Shown here: one piece after another, positions 1 to 8,335 of the stretch
Numbering within the stretch: the stretch's first letter is position 1
Layout: each line of letters begins with the position of its first letter
Source of the DNA: JBFKQC01 sp041627895
GTDB taxonomy: Bacteria; Pseudomonadota; Alphaproteobacteria; Rhodobacterales; Rhodobacteraceae
Assembly (NCBI GenBank): GCA_041627895.1
Contig: JBFKQC010000015.1
Coordinates: 1-61,605, forward strand
Reading direction: 5' to 3'
DNA: 61,605 nucleotides
Program-made: the position numbers and the translations under genes
The notes under the pieces: model-generated
Told to the model about the DNA's origin: nothing
Databases searched by the model: none
The model's input: the letters and a program-made list of their open reading frames with translations, nothing else

Positions 1-40
1 CCCCCCGGACCCCCCGGGATATTTCCCAAGAGAAGAAGGT
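1..40. repeat. Dispersed intergenic element, copy A (cut by window edge)
   Basis: A run of C, then CCCCCCGGGATATTT, then AGAGAAGAAGG. It matches the right half of the element seen complete at 46513-46560 and, more loosely, at 3590-3640, 28362-28414 and 36441-36497. The left hairpin half lies outside the window. It sits just downstream of the stop of the first leftward gene. Confidence 0.55.
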
Positions 41-45
41 GTGGA

Positions 46-1149
46 TCAGTCGAAGGTCGCATCGGGCTCTCCCAGCAGGTCGGGGTCGGGGGTGATGCCG
101 AGGCCGGGGCCGCCGGGCGGGGCGATGCGGCCCTGGTGGCGGGCCGGGGCGCCGGGGTCGAGGCGGGGGCTGACGTAGCCGGAAAGGTCGCAGGTGTTGA
201 GCAGGAACTTCGGGTCCGTGGCGGCGGCGAGGTGCAGCGCGGCGGCGGTGACGATGTCGGAGCCCCAGGTGCATTCGATGCACATTTTCGCGCCCAGGTG
301 CTGGCAGAGGTCGCGGGCGGCGCGCACCTTCGACAGGCCGCCGAACTTGGAGAGTTTCAGCGCCACCGCGTCGAGGATGCCGAGGCGGTCGGCCTCGAGC
401 AGCGAGGCGGTGTCGTGCGCCAGTTCGTCCATCTTCATCGGCAGGCCGGTGGCCTGGCGCACGGCCGCGCAGTCGGCGAGGGTGGCGCAGGGGGCCTCGA
501 GCATCACGTCGAGATGCGCCACCGCGCGGGCGGTTCGGGTGGCGTCGAGCCGGGTGGCGCCGCAGTTCCAGTCGCCGTAGACCAGCGGGCCGGGGCCGAC
601 CGCCGCGCGCACCTTGGCCAGCCGCTCGGCGTCGGTCCGCCAGTCGCCGGAGGCGCCGAGCTTGACCTGGAACTGGGCGATGCCGCCGTTCTGTGCCTCG
701 GCCGCGATCCGCGCCATCTGGTCCGGCGCGACGCAGGTGATCGAGTGGTAGAGCGGCAGGGTCTCCTGCCTCTGGCCGCCGAGCAGGGCGTGAAGCGGCA
801 GGCCCGCGGCCTGTGCCGTGAGGTCCCAGAGCGCGATGTCGATCGCCGACTTGGCGTAGGGATGGCCCTGCAGGTGGCGGTCGAGGCGGGATATCAGCGC
901 CTCGGGGCCGACGGGCGAGGCGCCGAGGATCAGAGGCGCCATCTCGGCCAGGGCGGGCGCGACGCCGCGCGCATAGGCGGGCAGGTAATGCGGGATCGGG
1001 CAGACCTCGCCCCAGCCCGTCAGGCCGGCATCGGTGTCGAGAGCCAGCACCACGGTCTCGACCGTGTCGCAGGTCTTGCCCTCGGCCATGTAATAGGTCT
1101 CGTGGCTGGTGAGCGGAACATGCCAGAGGCGGATGCGGGTGATCTTCAT
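46..1149 (-). CDS. Enolase-superfamily (MR/MLE subgroup) racemase or dehydratase
   Basis: A 367-residue enzyme of the muconate-lactonizing subgroup of the enolase superfamily. The N-terminal capping domain carries TGWGE (residues 44-48). The barrel has the expected ligands and bases: Lys163 in QVKLG, metal ligands Asp193, Glu218 and Asp241, and Lys265 in ALKLSKFGG. Two lysines facing each other fit 1,1-proton transfer (epimerase) or beta-elimination. The first lysine of the usual KxK is Gln161. The closest functions I can name are HpbD-type hydroxyproline-betaine 2-epimerase and cis-3-hydroxyproline dehydratase, but the substrate cannot be read from sequence. The ATG overlaps the stop of the upstream paralogue by 4 nt, so the two are translationally coupled. 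It is the last gene of the leftward arm of the methylated-amine cluster. Confidence 0.85.
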   Translation of the reverse strand: MKITRIRLWHVPLTSHETYYMAEGKTCDTVETVVLALDTDAGLTGWGEVCPIPHYLPAYARGVAPALAEMAPLILGASPVGPEALISRLDRHLQGHPYAKSAIDIALWDLTAQAAGLPLHALLGGQRQETLPLYHSITCVAPDQMARIAAEAQNGGIAQFQVKLGASGDWRTDAERLAKVRAAVGPGPLVYGDWNCGATRLDATRTARAVAHLDVMLEAPCATLADCAAVRQATGLPMKMDELAHDTASLLEADRLGILDAVALKLSKFGGLSKVRAARDLCQHLGAKMCIECTWGSDIVTAAALHLAAATDPKFLLNTCDLSGYVSPRLDPGAPARHQGRIAPPGGPGLGITPDPDLLGEPDATFD

Positions 1150-2261
1150 CCGAGCGCCCCGTAGACCGCCACGGGCGCGCCGAGCGCGTCCTCGTCAGGA
1201 TGGACGCCGAGGCCGGGGGCCTCGGGCAGGTGCAGGTGGCCGTCCCGGTTGCGCGGGCAGTGGCCGCGGGCCACGTCGACGGTCAGCATGTCCTGGCAGG
1301 CCCAGACCGCCAGCATGTTGGCGTCGGGGATGGTGGCGGCCAGGTGCAGCGCCTCGGTGTCGGCCAGCACCGAGCCGCCGGTGGCCATGACGAAACAGTC
1401 GATGCCGTGGGCCAGCGCGATATCGCGCATCCGGGCGGCCTTGGTGAGGCCGCCGACGCGGTTCAGCTTGATGCCGAAGACCTCGGCCAGGCCATGCTGC
1501 GCGATGCGGGCGGTGTCCTGGAGGGTGACGAGGCTTTCGTCGACCGAGACCGGCGCGGCGTGTTTCGACCGGATCGCGGCGATGTCGTCCAGCGTCTCGG
1601 CGGGCTGTTCGAACACCACCTGCAGGTCCTCGGTGGCGCGCATCACCCGCAACGCCTGTTGCCGGGTCCAGCCGCGGTTGACGTCGTAGAGCACGATCTC
1701 GCCGGGTCTGCGGATCGATTCCACGTCGCGGATGCGGGCGATGTCGCGTTCCACGTCGCCGCCGATCTTGACCGAGTGGGCGACATAGCCGCGGGCGCGG
1801 TAGCGGTCGATCACCGCGCGGGTCTCCTCGGCGGTCTTGGCGCCCACCGAGGACGCGATGGGCTGGGGCCGGCGCGAGCCGCCGCCCATCAGGTCGGCGA
1901 TGGGGAGCCCGGCGGCCTGGCCGGCGATGTCCCAGCAGGCCATGTCGATCGGCGACTTGGCGTAGAGATGGCCCGGCAGGGCGAGGTCCATGGCGCGCTC
2001 GACCTCGAGCACGCGGCGCGGGTCGAGACCGAGCAGAAAGGGCGCCATGGTCTCGATCCCGGCGCGGATGCCGGGGCCATGGGCGGGCACGTAGGTATGG
2101 CCCCAGGGCGTTCCCTCGCCCCATCCGGTCAGCCCGGCATCGGTGTCGAGGCGGACGAAGGTGGCGTCGAGCACCTCGAATTTCAGCCGCCCGCCGGACA
2201 GCCAGTAGGGATGTTCGAGCGGCAGCCGCTTTCGGAACACCGTGAGGCATGTGATCTTCAC
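1146..2261 (-). CDS. Second enolase-superfamily (MR/MLE subgroup) enzyme
   Basis: A 371-residue paralogue of the next gene in the operon. It has TGWGE near residue 45, Lys165 in SVKIGG, metal ligands Asp193, Glu218 and Asp241 (start of DES), and Lys265 in IKLNRVGG. The catalytic frame is therefore complete, although the first KxK lysine is Ser163. The two paralogues differ widely outside the catalytic strands, including the capping loop (GEGTPWGHTY here, GEVCPIPHY in the other), which suggests different substrates rather than a recent duplication. The family covers racemases, epimerases and dehydratases of amino acid derivatives and sugar acids. The local context (Rieske oxygenase, FAD demethylase, BCCT carrier) favours a proline- or betaine-like substrate, which is inference. 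Confidence 0.85.
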   Translation of the reverse strand: MKITCLTVFRKRLPLEHPYWLSGGRLKFEVLDATFVRLDTDAGLTGWGEGTPWGHTYVPAHGPGIRAGIETMAPFLLGLDPRRVLEVERAMDLALPGHLYAKSPIDMACWDIAGQAAGLPIADLMGGGSRRPQPIASSVGAKTAEETRAVIDRYRARGYVAHSVKIGGDVERDIARIRDVESIRRPGEIVLYDVNRGWTRQQALRVMRATEDLQVVFEQPAETLDDIAAIRSKHAAPVSVDESLVTLQDTARIAQHGLAEVFGIKLNRVGGLTKAARMRDIALAHGIDCFVMATGGSVLADTEALHLAATIPDANMLAVWACQDMLTVDVARGHCPRNRDGHLHLPEAPGLGVHPDEDALGAPVAVYGALG

Positions 2262-2433
2262 GTGTGCCCCCGATGGTTCGCCTTCCTCGCCGCTGCGCGT
2301 GGGGCGCTGCCGGCCCGAAGGCTCGCCCCGGCGTGGGGTCGGACCACACGGACCGGATGCCGGGGCGCGCGGTGGGCGTCGAGCGCGGCCGCAAAGCGCC
2401 GGTCCCGGGCGCCGGCGGTCATTTGCCGCCGGT

Positions 2434-3540
2434 TCACGGCCGGTCCTGCGGCTTCGGCAGGACGACGATGTTGCCGGTGTGGCGCTTGTCGATAAATGCC
2501 TGCTGGGCGGCGTGCAGGTCGCTCAGCGGATAGCTGGCGGCGAGCAACGGGCGGATCTCGCCGCGTTCGATATAGCCGATCAGGTCGGTGAAGACCTCGG
2601 GCGCGACCACGGTCGAGCCGTGGAAGGTAAGGTCGTGGAGATAAAGCGTGCGAAGGTCGAGATCGACGATCGGCCCGGCGATGGCGCCCGAGGTGACGTA
2701 GCGCCCGCCACGTTCAATCCGCTCGATCAGCGTCGGGAAATAGGCCCCCCCGACGATGTCGGCGACCACGTCGACCCTGTCGTGGCCGGTCGCGTCGGAA
2801 AGCGTCCGCGCCAGATCGGCGGGCGCGCGGTCGAGGATATGGGCGGGGGCCAGCCGCGCAAGCTCGGCATGTTTCGGCGCGGAAGCGAGCGCGATGGTCA
2901 CGGCGCCGCGGCGCTTTGCCAGCTGGATCAGCGCCGAGCCGACGCCGCCCGAGGCGCCGGTGATCAGCACGCGATCGCCCCGGCCGACATTCGCGCGGCC
3001 AAGCATCCCCTCGGCGGTGGTGTAAGAGCAGGAAAACGTCGCGAGTTCGGCGTCGGTCAGATCGCACTCGATCACCCCCACGTTGCGCGCGTCGGTCGTG
3101 GTGTACTCGGCAAAGCCGCCGTCGCGTTCCGAGCCGAAATAGCCGGTCCGGTCGCGGTTCAACGGGTCGGACCAGTCGCGCAGCCAGTTGTCGGTGATCA
3201 CCCGCTTGCCGACCAGGTTCGCGTCAGCGCCAGGGCCGACCGCGACGACGCGGCCGCAGACGTCGGCGCCCTGGATGCGGGGAAAGGCGATGCCGCCGCC
3301 CCAGCTGCCGTCCTGGCCCACGCTGTCATAGGCGCCGCCGGTCGTGGCCGCCGTCACCTCCTTCGAGTACCAGCCCGAGCGGGTGTTGACGTCGGTGTTG
3401 TTCAGCCCGCAGGCGGCGACCTCGATCAGCACCTCGCCGGGGCCGGGAACCGGCACCGGCCATGCCTCGTGCCATTCGAGCTTGTCGAGCCCGCCATGGC
3501 CGGTCAGCACCATCGCGTTCATGGATTTCGGGATGGTCAT
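2434..3540 (-). CDS. MDR-family zinc-type alcohol dehydrogenase-like / quinone oxidoreductase
   Basis: A 368-residue medium-chain dehydrogenase/reductase. The nucleotide-binding loop GASGGVGS is at about residues 195-202. The N-terminal GroES-like domain has CGLNNTDV near residue 44, the usual quinone oxidoreductase form, and lacks the four-cysteine structural zinc lobe. The ATG at 3540 is preceded by AAGGAGCG at good spacing. An in-frame extension to 3642 exists but would read through the dispersed repeat. It lies 173 nt downstream of nothing recognisable on its 3' side and between the FAD demethylase and the enolase-family pair, all leftward, so it probably belongs to the same unit. It likely oxidises or reduces a pathway intermediate with NAD(P); the substrate is unknown. 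Confidence 0.85.
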   Translation of the reverse strand: MTIPKSMNAMVLTGHGGLDKLEWHEAWPVPVPGPGEVLIEVAACGLNNTDVNTRSGWYSKEVTAATTGGAYDSVGQDGSWGGGIAFPRIQGADVCGRVVAVGPGADANLVGKRVITDNWLRDWSDPLNRDRTGYFGSERDGGFAEYTTTDARNVGVIECDLTDAELATFSCSYTTAEGMLGRANVGRGDRVLITGASGGVGSALIQLAKRRGAVTIALASAPKHAELARLAPAHILDRAPADLARTLSDATGHDRVDVVADIVGGAYFPTLIERIERGGRYVTSGAIAGPIVDLDLRTLYLHDLTFHGSTVVAPEVFTDLIGYIERGEIRPLLAASYPLSDLHAAQQAFIDKRHTGNIVVLPKPQDRP

Positions 3541-3589
3541 CGGTTCGCTCCTTGCAGGTCTTTCGCCGCGCTTCGCGCGCCGATCCGCC

Positions 3590-3640
3590 GGGGGCGCTGC
3601 CCCCGGACCCCCGGAGTATTTCCGGCCAGATGAAGCGGCC
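3590..3640. repeat. Dispersed intergenic element, copy B
   Basis: GGGGGCGCTGCCCCC forms a 6-bp stem with a 3-nt loop, followed by a C-rich block, GTATTTCCGG, and CCAGATGAAGCGGCC. It occupies the gap between the FAD demethylase stop (3647) and the next leftward start (3540). Related copies are at 1-40, 28362-28414, 36441-36497 and 46513-46560, all in the same orientation as printed. Confidence 0.6.
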
Positions 3641-3646
3641 ATAGGG

Positions 3647-6109
3647 TCATTGCGCCGCCTCGGCGGCCGGTTCGGCGCTGCGGGGTCGCAGGTTTCCGGG
3701 GTCGTAGGCCGGTTCGGACAGAACGCGGGCCGCGCGCGGGCGGCCGTGGATCACCACATCGAGCGCGGTGCCGGGGCGCGCGGCCTCTGGCTTGAGATAG
3801 GCGAAGGCGAGGATCTTGCCGACGGTCGGCCCATAGGCGACCGAGGAGGTGGCGCCGACCAGCCGGCCGGCCAGAAGCACCGCCTCGCCGCCATGGCCGT
3901 CGGCGGTGCCGTCGGGCGCGATCTCGAGGCAGGCGCAGAGCCAGGGCAGGGGCGCGGCGAGGCTGGCCTGCGTCTCGGCCCTGCCGAGGAAGTCCTTGTC
4001 GAGACATGCGAAACGCATCAATCCGGCCTCGGGCAACGTCACCTCGTTGGTCAGTTCGCCGGCACCCCTGAAGCCCTTTTCCATCCGCATCGCGTTCATC
4101 GCGAAGGAGCCGTGGTCGCGCAGCCCCAGGGGCGCGCCGGCGGCCGAAAGCGCGTCGTAGATCGGCCCGATATGTGCCATTGGCGCGTGCAGTTCCCAGC
4201 CCAGTTCGCCCGCATAGGACATGCGGATCGCATGCACCGGCCGGCCGGCGACCTCGATCATCTGCGCGGACAGCCAGGGGAAGGCGGCGTTGTCCAGCGG
4301 CGCGTCGGTCGTCCGGCCGAGAATGTCGCGGGCGCGGGGTCCCTGAAGGGCGAGCGCGCCGTATTCGGCGGACTGGTTGAAAAGCTGCACGTTGCGGCCG
4401 GCGGCATGCGCGGCCAGATGATCCATGATCCGCTGTTCGAAGAACGCGGCGCAGGTGACGTAGTACCAGTCCTCGGCGATACGCAGGATCGTCGCCTCGG
4501 CCTCGATCCGGCCGCGGCGGTTCAGGAAATGCGCCAGGATGACCCGGCCGTCCTGCGATGGCAGCCGGTTGGGGACGAGACCGTCGAGGAAGGCGCGGGC
4601 GCCGGCGCCCGCGACCTCGATCTTGGCAAAGGACGAGATGTCCATGATCCCTGCCGCTTCGCGGACCGCGCGGACCTCTGCCGCGACGATGTCGTCGAGC
4701 GGGCCGCGACGGAAGCCGTAGATATCGGATGCCGCGGTGCCCTTAGGCGCGAACCAGCGCGGACGTTCCCAGCCGTAGATCTCCTCGTGCACCGCGCCCC
4801 TGGCCTTCAGCCTTTCATAAAGCGCCGAGGTCTTCACCGGGCGCCCGGCGAGACGGTTGAAATGCGGGTACGGGATTTCGTGGCGCAGGCAATAATCCTC
4901 TCGGGCCTTGATCACCTGCCAGTCCTTGGTGGCGTAGGGCCCGAAGCGGCGCGGGTCGAACTCGCGCATCGAAATGTCGGCAGCACCGTGCACCATCCAG
5001 CGCGCCAGTTCGCGGGTCAGCCCCGGCCCCCAGCCGATGCCGATCTGGGTGCCGCAGGCGCACCAGTAGCCCGGCGCACCGGCCACGGGTCCGATCAGCG
5101 GGTTGCCGTCGGGCGGGTGCGAGATGGCGCCGTGAACCTCGCGGCTGATGCCCAGTTCGGCAAGGATCGGCATCCGGCCCATGGCGTTTTCCAGCCAAGG
5201 CATGACCCGGTCGTAATCCGCGGCGAAAAGATCGTTCTCGGCCTCCCAGGGGCAGTGGTCGTGCCAGACCGAATTCGGGTTCTCCTTCTCGTAGATGCCG
5301 ATCAGCCCGCGGTTCTGCTCCATCCGGATGTAACCGGAAACCAGCCTGTCGTCGCGGATCACCGGCAGTTCGCGCTCGAGGTCCCGGAACTCGGGCACCG
5401 GATCGGTGACGAAATAGTGGTGCGTCATCGAGGTCGCGGGGATGATCAGCCCGGACCACTCGCCGATCTGCCTTGCATAGGTGCCGCCGGCGTTGACCAC
5501 GTGTTCGCAGGTTATCGCGCCCATTTCGGTCTCGACCCGCCATTCGCCGTTCGGCTGGCGGGCGATGTTGGTGGCGCGGCACCGCCGGATGATCCTGGCC
5601 CCCAGCCGGCGGGCGCCTGCGGCCAGCGCCTGGGTTACGCCCGAGGGATCGACGTGGCCGTCGTCCGGCGTATGCAGCGCGCCGATCACGCCGTCGAGGT
5701 TGTAGAACGGGTGCAGCTCGGCGACGCGGTCCGGGCCGACCAGCTCGATATTGAACCGCAGCGCGCGGCCGACAGAGACCGTATGCCGCAGCCAGTCGAG
5801 TTCGTCCTCGTCATAGGCCAGCCGGATGCTGCCGCAGCCATGCCAGGCGACCGAATGCCCGGTTTCCGCCTCCAGCGCGCCCGAGTAGAGCCCGATGTTG
5901 TAGCCGACGCATTTGCCCAGGCCGAAATTGGAGGTCGAATGCGTGATCTGCCCGGCGGCGTGCCAGGTCGACCCGCTGGTCAGTTCCGCCTTTTCCAGCA
6001 GCACCACGTCCGGCCCCCAGCGTTCATGCGCAAGGTGATAGGCCACGCCGCAGCCCATGATGCCGCCGCCGACGATCACCACGCGGGCGCAAGAGGGGAT
6101 GTCCGGCAT
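3647..6109 (-). CDS. FAD-dependent N-methyl amine demethylase (dimethylglycine/sarcosine dehydrogenase family)
   Basis: An 820-residue two-module enzyme. The N-terminal half is a DAO-type FAD domain with GGGIMGCG (about 14-21). His50 in STWHAAG matches the histidine that covalently carries FAD in mammalian dimethylglycine and sarcosine dehydrogenases. The C-terminal half is GcvT-like and usually passes the removed methyl group to tetrahydrofolate. The family oxidises N-methyl groups of dimethylglycine, sarcosine or N-methylproline. Full length for the family. It is transcribed divergently from the RpiR regulator across a 60-nt gap. With the Rieske oxygenase on the other side of that gap, it would remove the second methyl of a betaine after the first oxidative demethylation (inference). 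Confidence 0.88.
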   Translation of the reverse strand: MPDIPSCARVVIVGGGIMGCGVAYHLAHERWGPDVVLLEKAELTSGSTWHAAGQITHSTSNFGLGKCVGYNIGLYSGALEAETGHSVAWHGCGSIRLAYDEDELDWLRHTVSVGRALRFNIELVGPDRVAELHPFYNLDGVIGALHTPDDGHVDPSGVTQALAAGARRLGARIIRRCRATNIARQPNGEWRVETEMGAITCEHVVNAGGTYARQIGEWSGLIIPATSMTHHYFVTDPVPEFRDLERELPVIRDDRLVSGYIRMEQNRGLIGIYEKENPNSVWHDHCPWEAENDLFAADYDRVMPWLENAMGRMPILAELGISREVHGAISHPPDGNPLIGPVAGAPGYWCACGTQIGIGWGPGLTRELARWMVHGAADISMREFDPRRFGPYATKDWQVIKAREDYCLRHEIPYPHFNRLAGRPVKTSALYERLKARGAVHEEIYGWERPRWFAPKGTAASDIYGFRRGPLDDIVAAEVRAVREAAGIMDISSFAKIEVAGAGARAFLDGLVPNRLPSQDGRVILAHFLNRRGRIEAEATILRIAEDWYYVTCAAFFEQRIMDHLAAHAAGRNVQLFNQSAEYGALALQGPRARDILGRTTDAPLDNAAFPWLSAQMIEVAGRPVHAIRMSYAGELGWELHAPMAHIGPIYDALSAAGAPLGLRDHGSFAMNAMRMEKGFRGAGELTNEVTLPEAGLMRFACLDKDFLGRAETQASLAAPLPWLCACLEIAPDGTADGHGGEAVLLAGRLVGATSSVAYGPTVGKILAFAYLKPEAARPGTALDVVIHGRPRAARVLSEPAYDPGNLRPRSAEPAAEAAQ

Positions 6110-6151
6110 GGCCGCTGCTCCGCGAATTCCGATGGACAGGGTAATCGGACA

Positions 6152-6192
6152 GATGTACCATCGTCAACGATGAATGATACAGATGTTACATC
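6152..6192. promoter_or_regulatory. Paired operator-like sites at the divergent promoter
   Basis: GATGTACCATC (6152-6162) and GATGTTACATC (6182-6192) are near-identical dyads with centres 30 nt apart, about three helical turns. Between them CATCGT and ACGATG (6159-6172) form a further perfect dyad with a 2-nt spacer. The second site lies inside the first codons of the RpiR-type gene, and the pair sits within 85 nt of the opposite start at 6109. This fits one regulator controlling both directions and itself. Assignment to the adjacent RpiR protein is inference. Confidence 0.5.
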
Positions 6193-7057
6193 CGACGTCC
6201 TGGAGCGTTTGTCCGGCGAATGGGATGCGCTGACGCCCGAGGCGCAGAAGGCGGCGCGCTACGTGCTGGAAAACCCTCAGGCGGTAGGGGTCTCGACGGT
6301 TCGCGAGATCGCGGGATACGCGCGGGTCAAGCCGAATACCTTCGTGCGCATGGCGCGCGCGATCGGGTTCGAGGGCTACGAGGATTTCCGCGAGCCGTTC
6401 CGCGCGGCGATCCGGGCCGGAACCGCATCGTTTCCCGACCGTGCGCGCTGGCTGCAGGAAGTCGGCCAGACCGGCGAGATGGGCGCGCTTTACGCCGACA
6501 TGGTGGCAAGTGCCTTGCGCAACATCGAAGAGACCTTCGCCGGGATCTCGGTCGAGCGTCTGCAGGCGGCCGCGCGGACGATCTGGGCGGCGCGGCAGGT
6601 CTTCACGCTGGGGGTCGGCGTCAACTCGGCCAATGCGCAGAACTTCACCTACCTGGCGTCGACCGGCATGGTTCAGTTCCACGCGATCCCGCGGATCGGC
6701 TCGACCGCGGTGGACGACCTGGCGCGCACCGACCGGCGGGACGTGCTGATCGCGATCACCTGCCGGCCCTACCGGCGCGAGGTGGTCGACGCGGTCGAGG
6801 TGGCGCGCGAGCAGGGCGTGCAGATCATCGGGCTCAGCGACTCGCTGGCCTCGCCGGTGATCCGCGGCGCCGACCATGGCTTCGTCGTGGCCGTCGACAC
6901 GCCGCAGTTCTTTCCCTCGTCGGTGTCCACGATCGCGCTGCTGGAGACGCTCCTGAGCTTCGTGATTGCCGCGGCGAGCCCGGAAATCGTCGAACGGGTC
7001 GAGAAGTTCCACGCCCGGCGGCATCAGCTTGGCCTCTACGCGGAGGAGGGGCGATGA
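6170..7057 (+). CDS. RpiR/MurR-family transcriptional regulator with SIS domain
   Basis: 295 residues. The N-terminal HTH_6 domain (about 1-77) includes STVREIAGYARVKPNTFVR. The C-terminal SIS sugar-isomerase fold (about 125-260) has VFTLGVGVNS and the IAITCRPYRRE segment. SIS domains usually bind phosphosugars, so a RpiR protein inside a methylated-amine locus implies either a different ligand or a sugar-acid-like intermediate. The start MNDTDV is chosen because the same frame continues leftward only as antisense of the FAD gene. Its stop overlaps the Rieske gene start by 4 nt (ATGA), so regulator and oxygenase are co-translated. The dyads overlapping its start suggest autoregulation. Confidence 0.87.
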   Translation: MNDTDVTSDVLERLSGEWDALTPEAQKAARYVLENPQAVGVSTVREIAGYARVKPNTFVRMARAIGFEGYEDFREPFRAAIRAGTASFPDRARWLQEVGQTGEMGALYADMVASALRNIEETFAGISVERLQAAARTIWAARQVFTLGVGVNSANAQNFTYLASTGMVQFHAIPRIGSTAVDDLARTDRRDVLIAITCRPYRREVVDAVEVAREQGVQIIGLSDSLASPVIRGADHGFVVAVDTPQFFPSSVSTIALLETLLSFVIAAASPEIVERVEKFHARRHQLGLYAEEGR

Positions 7058-8142
7058 AGGACGCGGCAACCGTGCGCTCGCTCGCGGCGCGGTATTACAC
7101 CGATCCGGCGGTCCATGCCGCCGAGATGCAGGGGCTTTTCGCCCGGACCTGGCAATTTGCCTGCCATGCGAGCGCGGTGCGAGAGCCCGGCGACTACCAT
7201 GCCTTCGAAGTGGCCGGCGAGGCGCTGTTCTGCATCATGGGGCGGGACGGGAAGATCCGCAGCTTCTACAATGTCTGCCAGCACCGGGCGCACCGGCTGG
7301 TCGAGGGCACGGGCACCTGCCGGGTCGTCGTCTGCCCCTACCATGCCTGGACGTACGAGTTGACCGGCGAACTGCGCGCCGGGCCGAACATCGCCGCGGT
7401 GCCGGGCTTCGACCGGACGGCCGTCTGCCTGACCGAGGTCAGGACCGAGCTTTTCCTCGGCTTCGTCTTCGTCAATCTCGACCCCGACGCGGCGCCGATG
7501 GACGCATGGTTCCCCGGCGCGCGCGACGAGGTCGAGGATTTCGTGCCGGACTGGGAACGGCTTGCGCCACTGGAATGGGTGGAAATCCCGGAAAGGTGCA
7601 ACTGGAAGGTTTCGGTCGAGAACTATTCCGAGTGCTATCACTGCGCGCTCAACCATCCGACCTTCGCCACGGGCGTGATCCGGCCCGAGACTTACGACAT
7701 CCAGCCACAGGGCCATTGTCTGCGCCACACGACCGAGTGCCAAAACCTCACGGCGATGACCTACGACATCGACCTGTCGCAGCCGAATGCCGGGGAGTAT
7801 TCAAGCTGGTATCTCTGGCCCGCGTTCTCGTTCCAGGTCTATCCGGGCAACCGGCTGAACACCTATCACTGGCGCCCCGAGGCGGTGGACCGGGTGACGG
7901 TCTGGCGCGGCTGGTATTCGCTGGACGGCGCGGATGACGAGGTCGTGCGCCGCCTGGCGGTGCAGGACCGGGCGACGACGGTGGCAGAAGACATCCGCCT
8001 GGTCGAATCGGTCCAGCGCGGCCTCGGCTCGCGCGGCTACCGGCCGGGGCCGCTGGTGCTGGATCCCGGATGCGGCGTGAACTCGGAGCATTCGATCCGG
8101 GTCTTGCAGCAGTGGATGCGGGACGCCACCGGACCGGACTGA
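7054..8142 (+). CDS. Rieske non-haem iron oxygenase, quaternary-amine class (CntA/GbcA/Stc2-like)
   Basis: 362 residues. The Rieske [2Fe-2S] motif is Cys75-x-His77 and Cys94-x2-His97 (CQHRAH, CPYHAW). The catalytic iron site is His196, His201 and Asp313, with Glu193 in NYSECYH at the position that links the Rieske and iron centres. Glu instead of the common Asp here, together with the C-terminal block LVESVQRGLGSRGYR, is what I recall for carnitine, glycine-betaine and stachydrine oxygenases. It should open attack on a trimethyl- or dimethylammonium substrate, either by demethylation or by C-N cleavage. No ferredoxin reductase partner is encoded nearby, so electrons must come from elsewhere. 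It overlaps the RpiR gene by 4 nt. Confidence 0.88.
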   Translation: MKDAATVRSLAARYYTDPAVHAAEMQGLFARTWQFACHASAVREPGDYHAFEVAGEALFCIMGRDGKIRSFYNVCQHRAHRLVEGTGTCRVVVCPYHAWTYELTGELRAGPNIAAVPGFDRTAVCLTEVRTELFLGFVFVNLDPDAAPMDAWFPGARDEVEDFVPDWERLAPLEWVEIPERCNWKVSVENYSECYHCALNHPTFATGVIRPETYDIQPQGHCLRHTTECQNLTAMTYDIDLSQPNAGEYSSWYLWPAFSFQVYPGNRLNTYHWRPEAVDRVTVWRGWYSLDGADDEVVRRLAVQDRATTVAEDIRLVESVQRGLGSRGYRPGPLVLDPGCGVNSEHSIRVLQQWMRDATGPD

Positions 8143-8248
8143 CACCCGGAAATGTCGCTTGTGCCGGTGATTGGGGCGCTTCGGTTTGCCAAGACCGCCG
8201 CCGGGCCGCTAGGCTTTGGGCACGACCGGGGCGTGCGGCAGGGGGAAC

Positions 8249-8315
8249 AGCCCGGCCGCACGCGCCGACAAAGCGCCCTTGGGCCGTGCGGGACATGCAG
8301 CCCCCCGGCCGGGCT
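8249..8315 (+). other. Possible structured leader upstream of the stress protein/transporter genes
   Basis: AGCCCGGCC (8249-8257) pairs with GGCCGGGCT (8307-8315), and inside it GCACG (8258-8262) can pair with CGTGC (8285-8289). The structure ends about 20 nt before the start of the universal stress protein gene, in a 193-nt gap after the Rieske gene. It could be a leader hairpin or a partial terminator; no known riboswitch class is recognised. Confidence 0.25.
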
Positions 8316-8335
8316 CGGTCATGCAGGAGGGACTC

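Noticed and set aside
46..1149. Assignment of the gene symbol hpbD
   Set aside because: The family and context fit, and I recall a Gln-x-Lys in HpbD as well, but capping residues differ and the paralogue next door could equally hold that role. No symbol was given.
3344..6169. Very long plus-strand open frame running into the RpiR gene
   Set aside because: Over 3344-6169 it is antisense to the MDR and FAD demethylase genes and is Arg/Gly/Ala-rich without domains. Only the part from 6170 is a real gene.
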